64,000 bases of DNA from Xylaria sp. FL1777 (Eukaryota; Ascomycota; Sordariomycetes; Xylariales; Xylariaceae): NCBI GenBank assembly GCA_022578965.1, contig MU400620.1, forward strand, positions 1 to 64,000, read 5' to 3'. Positions 10,038-22,100 of the stretch are shown here, piece by piece. The position numbers were made by a program, and so were the translations under genes. How positions within the stretch are numbered: the first letter of the stretch is position 1; each line of letters begins with the position of its first letter. The notes under the pieces were generated by a model that did not search any database, was not told where the DNA came from, and worked only from the letters and a program-made list of their open reading frames with translations.

Positions 10038-13000
10038 AAAATAAATAAAAAAAAGTTAAATAATTAAAAACAAAACATTTGTAAAAAAAAAAAAAAAAAA
10101 TAAGCAAAATTAGCTTTAAATAAAATAACAGTAGTACAGAAATAAATTAAAAGTTAAAAGCAGTAAAATAAAAGCATAAAAATATACAAGTGCTAAAATA
10201 TTTCTATTAAAAAACAAGTTAAAAAAAAAAATACAGAATTAACTAGAAAGTTAAACAGCTTTTTGTTTTAGTTTAATAATTTGTTATGCTTAAGCCTTTT
10301 CGCGTTTTTGCTAATTACGTTTAGTAGCTAATAAAAGTATAATAATTAAGCTACAAAAAAAATAGTAAAACAAGCAAAAATAGCAATATAATAAGTAAAA
10401 GCGCTAAAAAAAAAGAAGCAAGAATAGCAATACAACAAGTAAAAGCGCTAAAAAAAAGCAAGCAAAAATAGCAATATAATAAGTAAAAGCGCTAGAAAAA
10501 AGCTAAAAAAGCACTAAACGAGCACTAAACGAGCACTAAAGAATAAGCTTAATAATAGCACGCAACTTAAGAAAAAACGAGCTATAACAGAAATATAAAT
10601 GCAATAAAAACAAAACAAAAAAAAAAAAAAAAAAAGCAATAATAACAAGCAATAGAATTTATAAACGAATTTTTATAATATGCATTAAAAGTATTATAGT
10701 GTTGCAAAAAAGTTAATACGCAGAAGATTAAGTACATTAAGCAGCAAAAAAAAAATAATTAGCTCTAAATAAAGCAATGCAGAAATACTGTTACGCTAAG
10801 CTAGCAAATTACAAAAATAAAAGCACGTAAAGCTAGCAAATAATTAAGCATAAAAGCTGTTAATAAAAAAATCAATAGAAATTTTCACTAAGTTAAACGC
10901 ATAAACACGCTACTAACCTTAACCTAAGAAACGAAAAAATGCTAGCATACGCTTAACAATAGTTAAACCAGTCGTTAGAAAACAAGCATGTAATGTTTCT
11001 GCTAGTAAATATAGCAAACTAAGCTTTTTAAACCTTATAATACTAAGAAATAAAGCTTTTGCTTAACTAACTAGCATAATTATTTAAAGCGCTAAGCATT
11101 AATGCTATATATATAAACTAGCTTTAGCGTTTATTTATATTATAATTGCTAAAGTTATAAGTTTTTATTTTTAGTTTTTGCTATTATATAAAAGCAGAAA
11201 GTAAAAAGTTAGCATTATTAAATAGCGTTGTTTTTTTTGTTTAAAAGCTTTTAACTTTAATTTTGCTTAAAGCAGCAAAAACCTAAAAATAAATGCAATA
11301 AACGTTAAATAAGCTAAAAAGTTAAAAGTAGCTTTATATATAGTTTAGCTAGCTTTTATATAAAATATTGTATTGTTTTTAGTAAAAAAGCTTAAGCTTT
11401 TTAAAATATAGCTTATAAGCTTTAAAAAACTTTAAGTTATATACATAAATAACTAATTATAATGCAAGCTTAAAAGTTTTGCTGCATAATAGCTATGCTT
11501 TATAATATTTAGCAAAAATAGTAATATAGTTAGCAATATTTTAAAAGTTTTTTAGTAACGTTATTTTAAACTGCTTATTTATATTAAGTATACTTTGCAT
11601 TATATATTGCTAAATTATTTTTAGTTAATTTTAATGCTTAAGAAAAAATAAAAAAAGCTTTTTTAAAGCATAATTTATAAGTTAAAAAATATGCTACTTA
11701 AATATATTGTTTAGTACTTATAGTATGCTATATTTTTGCATTACGTTTTTTAAGCTAAGCTTTTATAATAGCTTTTTTAACTTGTTAGTTATGCAGTAAT
11801 TTTAAGTAGTATATTATAGCTATAATACTTAAAAAAAAATATTACTAATGTAAGTTTGCTTAAAAAAAGTAAGCAATACTTAGTTAATAAGTATATATTT
11901 AGTATATTTAGTAATAATAAACTGCTTTAATAATGCACTGCTATTAAGCAATGCAAATATTGCTAGTTTTTTAATAAGCTTAATAAAGCGAATAATATAA
12001 GCAAGCAAAAAATTATTTAGCTAACGTATTAAAACAAAAAAAAAAAAGTTATAAGTAATAAAATTAGTTAGCAAAAATAAGCAAATAGTTTGCTAAAAAA
12101 GCAGTTTATAAAAGTTTATAGTAATTATAATATAAAATTAAAGCATATAATATTTATAGCATATATTATAATAAAGCAGCATAAAAGCGTTAAACGAAAT
12201 AAATAATATGTAATATAGCTAGCTTTTATAAAACTAAAAAGCATTAAAAAAAAAAAAAAAATTAAGTAGCACTGCTTTTTGCGTTAATAAGTAAGCTTTG
12301 CTTTAATAGTATTATTTTAATAAGTTTAAACTAAAAAATAATAAGTTAAACTATAATAAATTAAAAAAATAAAATCTTTTTATAAATGTTTATATATGTT
12401 GCTTATAAAAATTATATAACTTAACTTAGCATAAAGCTACTTTTTTAACTTAAAAGCTAGCTAGCGTAATTTTTATTATTTTTAGCTTTTTTATATTTTA
12501 GAACAAATATTGTAAATAAAAAATTTAATAATATTCTTAAAATAAGCTATTATTATTATGCGCTTTTTTAGCTAAGTATGCTAACTTATAAAGCAAAGTA
12601 TATAAAAGTATTATATTATTAGTTAAGTAAAAAGGTCTAATAATATAAAGCACGTTTTAAAAAGCAAAGTTAATTTATATAGCATTAAAGTAAAAATACT
12701 ATTAGTTTGCTGTTAAAAAATAGTTTGTATAAAATTTTTACAAAGTATTTTTTATTAAATAGCTTATAATTATATCTTTAATATTATATTTCTATAAAAA
12801 AAAAAATAAAGCTAATAAAATAGCTAAACGAATGCTAATTATATAAAGTTTTAAAGTAATTTTAAAATAATTCTGTATATTTATATAAAATAATATATTA
12901 TAACTAAGTATACTAAAAAAGCGAAAGCTTTTTGCTAAAGCTTGCTAAATGCTTGCTTTTGCTTTAGCTTAAATAAAACTAATAAAGTATTAAGCAATAA

Positions 13001-13692
13001 TTATAAATAAACAAAAAGTATATAAAGCAAGTAATATATAGTTCTTTACAAACTGTTTTTATATTTTAAATAGCAAATAAGTAGTTTAATGTTTAAAAAT
13101 TAAAAAAAAATAAAAAAAAACAAAATAAACAGTATTATTAAAACTATATTTAAAAAAGCTAAGCTGCAAATTCTAAGTTTTATAAAGTTTTACTAAGTTA
13201 AAAATGCAGTATAAATTTTAAAAAAAAGTAAATTAAAAAAAAAGTAAATAACTTAAATTTAATATTGTTAAAAAAAATGCAGCAAAAAAACAAAGCTAAA
13301 TAATATAGCTATTAATGTTATATTAACAAATAATATATATTTGTTAATAAATATTATAACAAAAGGCTTTAGTAAACAAAAAAAAAAGCGTAAACTTATT
13401 AGCATTAAAAAAAGTATGCTAAAAAAGAATTTATAGCGCTTTTAGTTTAACATAAAATAAAAAAAGGTTAATAAAATTATTTTGTTTTAAAAAATTAATA
13501 TAAAAAACTAAAAAGCTTTATATAAAATAATTAGTTATATATTTTAATATATAGCTAGCTATATTTATTATTTTATTTATAAAAAGAAATTAGTATTGTA
13601 AATCTAAAAATAGAAATAAAAACTATAAAAAGAAAAAAAATAGCTTATAAAAAATTAACTACTTTAAAACTAAAAAAAACAAAAAAAAAAAG

Positions 13693-13772
13693 GCCTTTAG
13701 GAAATAAAATATCTTAAGACCTAAAGTTTTTCTAAAAACTCTAAGTTCTAAAATATTTTGTTTTTTAAAAGC
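13693..13772. repeat. Hairpin with 34-bp arms (R2 version)
   Basis: Arms 13,693-13,726 and 13,739-13,772 with a 12-base spacer. Mismatches between the arms are transitions (for example AGGAAAT against the complement of TTTTTT). Confidence 0.8.
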
Positions 13773-16404
13773 TGTTCTAAAAGTATAAATAAGCTAACAA
13801 TATAAACAAAAATAAAAAAAAACAAAAGAAATAAAAAATAAAGCATACTATAGTTGCATTAATAAAAATAAAAGTATAAAATTTATTTTTGTATGCAATA
13901 ATATATATCGTTAAATAAAAAGGAAAACTGCTACCTAAGCTAATTATAATAAACTAGTAATAAAAAAAAAAAAGCAAAAATAAAAAAACAATGCTTGCTA
14001 AAAATAAAAGCTTTGCTAATAATAAAAACAAAAAGATTTTACTGTAATAAAGTAAAAAAAAGGTTAAGCAATAAAGCAATAAGCTTATTTAAAATATAAA
14101 GCATAAAAAACAAAAAAAAAATCAAAAAAAAAGAAATAATTAGTTTTAAGGCGTTTAAAACAATATTATTACTTTTATTGCTATTAAAAAAGCTTAAGTT
14201 ATTAGAACTAAAAAAACTTTAAAATAAAAAACAAGCAAAAAAAGCAAAAAAAAAAAAAAGTTCTAGTTTAAGCAGTTTAAGATTTATAGTATTATTATTA
14301 TTTAAATTTAAAAAAGCAAAGCTATTTATATATAGCAGTTCTAAAAATTGCTTAAATAAAGAAATAAAAAGTAATAATAGCACTTAAAAATAAATAAAGA
14401 AAAGTTAAGTAGTTAAAAACAAAACGTTTATAAAAAAAAAAAAAAAAAATAAGCAAAATTAGCTGCAAATAAAATAACAGTAATATAAAAGCAAATTAAA
14501 AGTTAAAAGCAGTAAAATAAAAGCATAAAAGTATATAAGTGCTAAAATGTTTTTATTAAAAAACGAGTTAAAAAAAAAAATATAAAATTAATTAAAAAAT
14601 TAAACAGCTTTTTGTTTTAATTTAATAATTTGTTATGCTTAAGCTTTTTTGCGTTTTTGCTAATTATGTTTAGTAGCTAATAAAAGTATAATAATTAAGC
14701 TATAAAAAAAACAGTAAAGCAAGCAAAAATAGCAATATAACAAGTAAAAGCGCTAAAAAAAAAGTAAGCAAAAATAGTAATATAACAAGTAAAAACGCTA
14801 AAAAAAAGCTAAAAAAGCGCTAAATAAACATTAAACAAGCACTAAAAAATAAGCTTAATAATAGCGCATAACTTAAAAAAAAACAAGCTATAACAAAAAT
14901 GCAAATGTAATAAAAACAAAAAAAAAAAAAAAAAAAGAAAAAAGCAATAGTAATAAGCAATAAAATTTATAAACGAATTTTTATAATATGCATTAAAAGA
15001 GTTATAGTGTTACAAAAAAGTTAATACATAAAAGATTAAATATATTAAGTAGCAAAAAAAAAATAATTAGCTTTAAATAAAGCAATATAAAAGTATTATT
15101 ATATTAAGCTAGTAGATTATAAAAATAAAAGCACATAAAACTAGCAAATAATTAAGCATAAAAGCTATTAGTAAAAAAATCAATAAAAATTTTTATTAAA
15201 TTAAACATATAAATATTCTGCTAACTTTAACTTAAAAAACAAAAAAATTACTAAAATTTACAAATAATTTACTTTAGCTTGCGTTTATTAACTAGTATTT
15301 TTTTAGCTTAAATAAAAAAGCATAATAAATAAATAATATAAATTTTGCTTATATTTTATTACTAAAGCTTAAAGCTATAAGTAATATACTAATTTTATAA
15401 ATAGTTATAATAAAGCTAACGCTTAAATTTAGCACATAAAATATGTTTATAAGAATTTCTTTTTTAACGCTTTTAAAAAACTGCTATAAAAACTTTTATG
15501 TTATAGTACTATAACAAGTTATTAAAGTATAGCAAAAAAAAGCAGTGTTTTTTTATTTTGTAGTACTAAAATGTTAGCTTAAAATGCTTTTGTTATTATT
15601 AATATACTAAATTTAATACTTATAAGATTTTTTGCTTTATTTTTTTTTTTTGCTATAAATTTGAAAGCTAAGCAATGTACTGCTATAAAAACTTAATAAT
15701 AGCTAGTACTTTTAGCACTAATACATAAATTAGCAGAAAATAAAAAACAAAAAAAAAAAGCAAATATAAGCAATATTATAGCTAATTTTTTTAAACTACT
15801 AAAGGTTTTTATTAGTATGCGTATATAAAACATTATAAATTATAGTTTTTATTGTTTTTTATTTAATATTTTTTTTTTATAGTGTGCTATTTATAACGTA
15901 GTTTTTATAGTTTTATATTTAACATTTTATCTTTTATAGTATTATATTTAAAATGTAGTTTTTGCGGTTTTTTATTTAACTTTTTCTTTTTAATTGTGTA
16001 ATATTTATAACACGGACTTTTTATGTATGTAAACCTGTTTAATAACTATAGATCTATTTTTTTAAAAAACAAAGTATTAATTACGTTTAGTTTTTTTTAT
16101 AAATGCATAAGTATAGTTTATAGCATAACAAACTATGTTAGCTTATATTTTTGCTTTTTTTAAACTAGCAAGTTTAATTTTTTTTGTATATAGTAATATT
16201 AATTTATTTAGCAGCTAATATAATTAGGCATTTTTTATACGTTTAAAGTAGTTTTTATAGAAAAGTTATTTTTAAAACAACAACTATAATAAAAAAGCTT
16301 TGCTTTAGTTTTACTTTTGTTGTTTTTAGTAATAAATAAACATATATTTTGCTATATACTTTAAAAACATACTAATATACTATTTATAAATTTATATAAA
16401 GTAA

Positions 16405-16604
16405 GCACTTTAGTATATTAAAGCATTATTGCTATTTGTTTTATTTATTTTATAGTACTTTAGTTTAGCAAAGCATTATAAGTGTTTGTTTTATTTGTTT
16501 TGTAGCACTTTAGTTTAGCAAAGTATTATAGTTGTTCGTTTTATTTGTTTTATAGTACTTTAGCTTAGCAAAAAATTAGTAAAAATTGTTTTATTTGTTT
16601 TATA
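16405..16604. repeat. 50-bp minisatellite, four copies (R2)
   Basis: The segment GYACTTTAG starts at 16,405, 16,455, 16,505 and 16,555, a period of exactly 50 bp. Each copy contains AAAGCATTATA-like and GTTTTATTTGTTTTATAG sequence. The same array is present in R3 at 44,732-44,931 and in R4 at 60,281-60,480. Confidence 0.9.
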
Positions 16605-17154
16605 AAAATGCTATTACTTTTTATACTATTTTTACATTTTTTTTTAAGCTAAACTATTATATTAAAGATTATATTAATTATGCTATATATGTTAAGGTAA
16701 AAATTAAGCATAAAAAAACATTAATTTAAAACGAAAAAAAAAAACAATTAAAACAGCTGTTTGTATTAGTATAACAAACAAAAAGATCGCAAGTAGTTAG
16801 CAAACACTTTAGGGTTTTTAGCAATATAAAAGCGTTACGTTTGCTGCTTTGTTTTTTAAGCTTTTATTTAGTACTTTTGATTTGCTAAGTATTAGCGCTT
16901 TTAAGTTTTTATTTAGTGCTTTTTATTAGCTAAGTATTAGCGCTTTTAAGATTTTTTTTGTTTGTTTTTGTATATTTTTAAATGTTGTTTTTTTATAGCA
17001 ATTTAAATAATTTTTTTATTTAGAAAAAAGTAGCTAAAAATAAGTTATTTTTATATTAAGTTTACTATAACGCTTTAATAAGTGCTTGCAGCATTTTTTT
17101 TAAGCATAAAGACATATTTAGTACTTATAAAGTAAAGTTATTTAGTTTACGTTA

Positions 17155-17755
17155 TTATTTAAGAACGCTATAATAATTATAGCTTTTAAAAATATTTTGT
17201 TTTTATATTAGTAACGTTTAAAAGCAATAAATATTAAAAATGATTATAATAATATAAAAGAACAAAACGTTGCTAGTAATAAGCTTGCAAAGCAAAGTAC
17301 TTTAGCTTAGTTTATATTATTATTTAAGAAATTTATTATAATTGTAGTTTTTAAAGATATTCTATTTGTATATTAATAACGTTTAAAAGCAATAAATAAT
17401 AAAAATAATTATAATAATACAAAAAAACAAGATATTGCTAGTAATAAGCTTGCAAAGTAAAGTACTTTAGCTTAATTTATATTATTATTTAAAAAGTTTA
17501 TAGTAATTGCGGTTTTTAGAAATATTTTGTTTGTATATTAATAATGTTTTAAAGTAATAAATAGTAAAAAAAAAGAAAAACAATAATACAGAAAAACAAA
17601 ACTAGTTTATGTTATTATTTAAGAAGTTTATTATAATTGTAGTTTTTAGTAATGTTTTGTTTGTATATTAGTAACGTTTAAAAGCAATAAACAAAAAGAA
17701 AAAAAAAGAACAATAATATAGAAAAATAAAACATTACTAATAAAAAGCTACGCTG
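17155..17755. repeat. About 155-bp tandem repeat, four degenerate copies (R2)
   Basis: The motif GTTTAYRTTATTATTTAA begins near 17,155, 17,310, 17,475 and 17,605, so copies are about 155, 165 and 130 bp. Each carries GTTTTTAAAGATATT-like, ATTAGTAACGTTTAAAAGC and AATAATAC-like blocks. The first two end in GCTTGCAAAGCAAAGTACTT; the last two lack that tail. Counterparts lie in R3 (45,471-46,075) and R4 (61,020-61,625). Confidence 0.85.
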
Positions 17756-17828
17756 CAGCAATATAGATTTTTTTTTTTTTTTTGTAGTTTATATAAGAAG
17801 AAAATAAATTACTGTTATTAAGTTTATT

Positions 17829-17940
17829 ATAAGCTAGCTTTAACTAATTTATTTTTATATTAACTATTAACTAAGTTTTTTAAGCAGAAAATGCTTAATT
17901 AATAGTTAATAAAAAAGTAAATTAAGCAAAGCTAGCTTAT
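17829..17940. repeat. Large imperfect hairpin A (R2)
   Basis: A 112-base imperfect palindrome. It starts ATAAGCTAGCTT and ends AAGCTAGCTTAT, with inner arms built of TTAACTATTAACTAAG and its complement. The tip is TTTTTTAAGCAGAAAATGCTTA. Mismatches include transitions and small bulges. The same structure is at 46,155-46,266 (R3) and 61,704-61,815 (R4). Confidence 0.8.
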
Positions 17941-17961
17941 AGTAATTTTATTAAAAGCTAT

Positions 17962-18037
17962 AAATCTGCTTTTTTATGAATAACAAAGTTTTTTAAGCAA
18001 AAAATGCTTAGTTAATAGTTTATAAAAAAGCAGATTT
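17962..18037. repeat. Large imperfect hairpin B (R2)
   Basis: Arms start AAATCTGCTTTTTTAT and end ATAAAAAAGCAGATTT, with the tip TTTTTTAAGCAAAAAATGCTTA, almost identical to the tip of hairpin A, 21 bases upstream. Counterparts are at 46,288-46,363 and 61,837-61,912. Confidence 0.8.
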
Positions 18038-18080
18038 GTAGCAAAGCAAAATAAGCTATAATAAAAAAAAAAATAAAGAA

Positions 18081-18575
18081 AATAGCTAATATACTTTATA
18101 TAAAGTGCATAAAAAAAGTATTTATGCTTTTTGCAGTAATACGTTTATAGATTATATGCATAAAAACGAAAAAAAAAATATATATATTTTATATTAAGTA
18201 TTTATATAAGCTATTTATGCTTATTGCTATATTACGTTTTTATAGTATTTATTTAAGTACTTAAGTACTTATAAAAAAAAAGAAAAAATAATAGATATGC
18301 TTTTATTTGCGTTTAAAATGAAGCTGCTTTTTAGGTTGCTATAGCAATACGTTTGTATGTTTTATATGTTTAAAAAAAAAAAAACAGCTAATATACTTTT
18401 AATAGCGTACGTAGTAAAATAGCTTTTGCTTTTTGTAGCAATACGTTTTTTTGTGTATTATATATATAAAAAAAAAAACAGCTAATATACTTTTTTAATA
18501 GCATGCTTAATAAAGTTACTTAGGCTTGCTACTATTATGCGTTTTTGTATTATAAACTTATTGCTGCTTAAAATA
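18081..18575. repeat. About 95-bp tandem repeat, about five degenerate copies (R2)
   Basis: Repeats of the pattern AGCTAATATACTTT, then CTTTTTGCAGYAATACGTTT, then TATTATATGCATAAAAA followed by an A run. Clear starts lie at 18,081, near 18,388 and near 18,481 (93 bp apart for the last two), with more eroded copies near 18,171 and 18,283. Present also in R3 (46,411-46,893) and R4 (61,958-62,441). Confidence 0.75.
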
Positions 18576-18654
18576 AATAAAAAGGCTTTTTATATATAAG
18601 CTTTGCTTTAAAACTTTGCAGAACATATTTTTTTTGTTTTTTTATATAATAAAC

Positions 18655-18786
18655 AGCTTAAATAATATGTGTTGCTTTTTAACTTTTTAGAACTTATTTT
18701 TTGTTTTTTTATATGCAAATAGCTTAAATAATATGCATTGTTTTTTAATCTTTTTTAACTTATTTTTTATTGCAGCTAAAAGCTTT
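18655..18786. repeat. 66-bp tandem repeat, two copies (R2)
   Basis: AGCTTAAATAATATG starts at 18,655 and 18,721, a 66-bp period. The same period is found at 46,981/47,047 (R3) and 62,530/62,596 (R4). Confidence 0.85.
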
Positions 18787-18798
18787 TTTTTATTACGG

Positions 18799-18802
18799 AT
18801 AT
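18799..18802. repeat. Target-site duplication ATAT, left of the LTR element
   Basis: ATAT occurs here and at 33,786-33,789. The uninterrupted junction in R3/R4 (47,125-47,134) reads AATATAAAGC, with ATAT once, so the element was inserted with a 4-bp duplication. A 5-bp reading (GATAT/AATAT) is possible if the LTR end is shifted by one base. Confidence 0.8.
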
Positions 18803-19106
18803 TGAAATAAAGCAGTGCAATCGCGCAAGATCTACTATATTACTTTAATTGCAAGAAGATAAGTTATAACTTACGCATTTAAGCAATTAAGCTATATATA
18901 AATTAAGAAATTAAACAATTAATTAAAAAGCTATTTAATAATATAAATAAAGCAATTATAGTTAATTTTTATTTTGTTGTGCGTTATTGTTAAGTTTATA
19001 CTTTAAAATTTAGTGCAATACTTATACTTTTATTTTTACTATATAATTTAGCTTAAATTTACTTTAATTAGCTAGTTAGCTTATTTAGCTACTTTATTTT
19101 ATTTTA
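18803..19106 (-). repeat. 3' LTR of the gypsy element (304 bp)
   Basis: Aligns without gaps to 33,482-33,785. By eye there are about 31 differences, all transitions. On the minus strand it ends TTTCA, the canonical CA-3' LTR end. Confidence 0.93.
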
Positions 19107-22100
19107 ATCTTTCTTTATTAAAATATAGCTACTTTTAGTTTATTTTAATACTTATAATTATATAGTTTTTTATTTTTATTAACGTTTTTTAAACAAGGTT
19201 AATATTATTTTTTTTTGCTTATTTAGTTTTATAAGTTTTTTTTTATTTTTTTTGCTACGTTTAGAAATAGCTTAAGCTTTAACGCTTATAAAAGCATTAT
19301 AGCTTTATTAAAACTAGTTTTAGCCTTTTTACGTATTTAAATATATAAGCAAAAGCTTTTAGAAATACTTAGCGTTTTTTTTATAAAAGTACTTATAAAA
19401 AGTTTATACTTTTTTTTTTTTAAACTATTAAGCTTAGCTAGGTTTTATATTTAGCTTACTATACTTAAAAGAAAAAATATTTGCAAAAGTTTCTGTAATA
19501 AAATAACTTTATATTGCTAGAACGTTTTTATATTGCTTATAATATAACTTTTTTAGTATAATTGTTAGTTCTTTTTGCTAAAAACCCTTTTTACGCTTTA
19601 AAATAAAAAGCACTAAAAAAACAAAACAATTAACTTTTAGTTTTTTTTTTGGCGTTTTTTCTTTATTTTATATATTTTTAGCGCTTAATAGTAAAAAAGT
19701 TAACTTATTAGATTTAAAGAAAGTTGTCTTTAGTTTTTTTAAGAAATAATAAAGCTTAACGCTTATTAAAAGCAATAAATGTAGATCTTTTTGCAACTTA
19801 AAGCCGAAATGCTTTTTAAAGTTTGCTTTTAAAAATTAAATAAGCTATTTATAATTTTTTCGATTATTAATACTTTTTTTTAAATATTAGCTCGTTAAGT
19901 TGCAAAACATATAGTATAAATATAAAGCTTTAATAAACCTATATATATAATTATTGCGCTAATAAAAGCAAAAAAGTATAAAATAGCTTAATATAACCTT
20001 TATATTAAAGTGCTTTATTGTTTAATACTTTTGCAATTTTTAGAAAACTTGTTTGTTATATTTATTAATAGCATATTTAAAGTTTAAAATATATGCTATT
20101 TTTAAAACAATATTAATAAAAATAGTAATTTAATAATTATTTAAGCAATATTTTATTATAAAATATTTTATTTAAAAGGTTATAATAATTATTGCAGCTT
20201 ATTTTATGTTTTGCTAGTTTATAAAAAGATCTTTTATAAATTAGCTATACTTAAGTTTAATATTTATTTTTAGAGCTTTAGCTTTTTTATTTGTATATAG
20301 CTAAAGCAATACGTTTAGCAAAGCTTTTATTTTGCGCTTATTTAGCTATTTTTTAGCGTTTAGCTTTATAAAAATATTTATAATATAAATAGCTTTAATT
20401 TTTTATTTTGTAGTGTTTATTTTATAAAAGTTTTTATAGCAGCTATAAATAGCAAGCCTTTTTTAGTAATTTAAATATTTTTGTTTATATTAATAAGTTT
20501 TTTTAGCAGCTGTTTATTGTTTTAAAAGAAAAGTTTTTAGCTATTGCTTTTTATTATTTTTATGTATTATTTTTAAAACTTTACTTAGCAAAAAACAATA
20601 AAGTAGCTTTTGTTTATTGTAAAGCTTTAGTTTATTAAAATGTTTTATGTTATTATTTTTTTAATAATTATTTAAAGCTTTTTTTAATAGTAGTTTTTTT
20701 AGAAATTTTATAAATAATAACTGCTAAATATTTAGTTTTTATATTGCAGGTTTTTATTTTTTATATAGTTTTAGCTTTATTACTAAAACTATTAAATTTT
20801 TTATAAACGCAACATTAAACTTATTAAAGCAAAAATCGTTATTTTTGCAGTATTTTTTAATTTTAAATAAATATTATATTAATATTATAAAACTTTTTAT
20901 AGCTATAAATCTTAATATTTAGTTTATAGCTTATAAAAATACCTTTAAATAATTAGTTTTTAGTTTAAGCATATAAAATAACGTTTTATTTGCGTTTACT
21001 AAACAGTTTTATGCAGCAAAGTATGCTATAAAAGCCTTTTTCTAAAAATTAAGTGCTTTTTTATTAAGCAATAAGTTAAAAGTATAAAAAACTTCTATTA
21101 AAATTATATGTAATATAAACTACTAATATTTTAACGCTTTTTTATTATAATACTTTTTGTATATTAAGTATATTGCTTTTTTTTATATTTATTAAACTAA
21201 GTTTAAAAATAAGTTCTAGCAAGTTTTGCTATTTTTAAAAAACGTATAGCTAAAGTGCTTTTTTAATACTATTTCTTTTTTTTTTTCTAGGTTTTTAAAA
21301 AACAAATTTTTTATAAAGATTATTTCTTTTTGTATAAAATAAAACTTTAAAACAAACTTTAAAAAAACATTAACTAAAAAAAGCAGTATGTTTTTTAGCT
21401 AAATATTTTTTATATTTAGTTCTTTAATTTATAAAAAAAGCTAGCAAGCTAAATATTTTTTGTACTTTAAATTTTTAATAATTATTAGCTTTTTTTTAAA
21501 GCTATTTTTAAAAAGCTATTAGTTCTTAAAAAAAAGCTTTTTATAATTAGCAGTTAAGTTTATATATATATGCTTATTTTTTTTTTTTTTTGCTTTTTTT
21601 CTAAAGTTTGCTATTTTTTATGCTAGTTGTTTATATGCTTTAATATTAAGTGTTAGCTTTGCAAAACTTTTAAAAAAAAAAGCCTTTATTTTTAGTTAAT
21701 TTGCAGTACTAATAACTTCTTTAAAAATAAGAAATATAATAATTAAAAGCATATATATATAATAAAAGCAATTTTTAATAATATTTAAGCATATATATGC
21801 TTTTATTATGTTTTGTAATTTAGTAAAAAATGCAAGTAAATTAGAAATTTTAATGTAAATTAAAAGTATAAAAATAAATAATATAAAAAGTATAAAGTAC
21901 AAGTATTAATATTAGTACTGCTTGTTTTATATAGTTTAATATTTTTAATTGCTAATTTAAGTTATTACTTTTTAATAATTATAAAATTTCCTAAATATAA
22001 ATGCTAAAAGCATTTATGCTAAATGTAAAAAGTTAGAACTTATTAAGTAAATAAAATAATAAAGTTAAATATAAATAAAAAGTTTAATAAAGTAAATATA

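Larger units (their letters stand above)
5640..10940 (+). repeat. R1: divergent partial copy of the 13.3-kb array unit
   Basis: Matches R3 from about 38,400 to 43,576 in the same orientation. The left edge of similarity lies near 5,640-5,720. The right edge is sharp at 10,940, where the sequence jumps back to the unit position equivalent to R3 39,272. R1 differs from R2-R4 by transversions and small indels as well as transitions (6,574-10,940 is 4,367 bp against 4,305 in R3), so it belongs to an older or separate lineage. Its right part (about 9,780-10,940) keeps noticeably more C and G than the same region of the other copies. Confidence 0.85.
10941..18802 (+). repeat. R2: partial copy of the 13.3-kb array unit
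   Basis: Equivalent to R3 39,272-47,128 (7,862 bp here against 7,857 there), collinear and with mostly transition differences. It begins abruptly at 10,941 next to the end of R1, giving a local 4.37-kb tandem duplication of the region that starts GCTAGCATACGCTTAA. It ends at 18,802, where the LTR retrotransposon is inserted; the rest of the array resumes at 33,790. No intact gene is present. Confidence 0.9.

Noticed and set aside
21696..21902. 68-codon minus-strand frame in the gypsy interior
   Set aside because: Hydrophobic low-complexity run with no homologous context; not part of pol.
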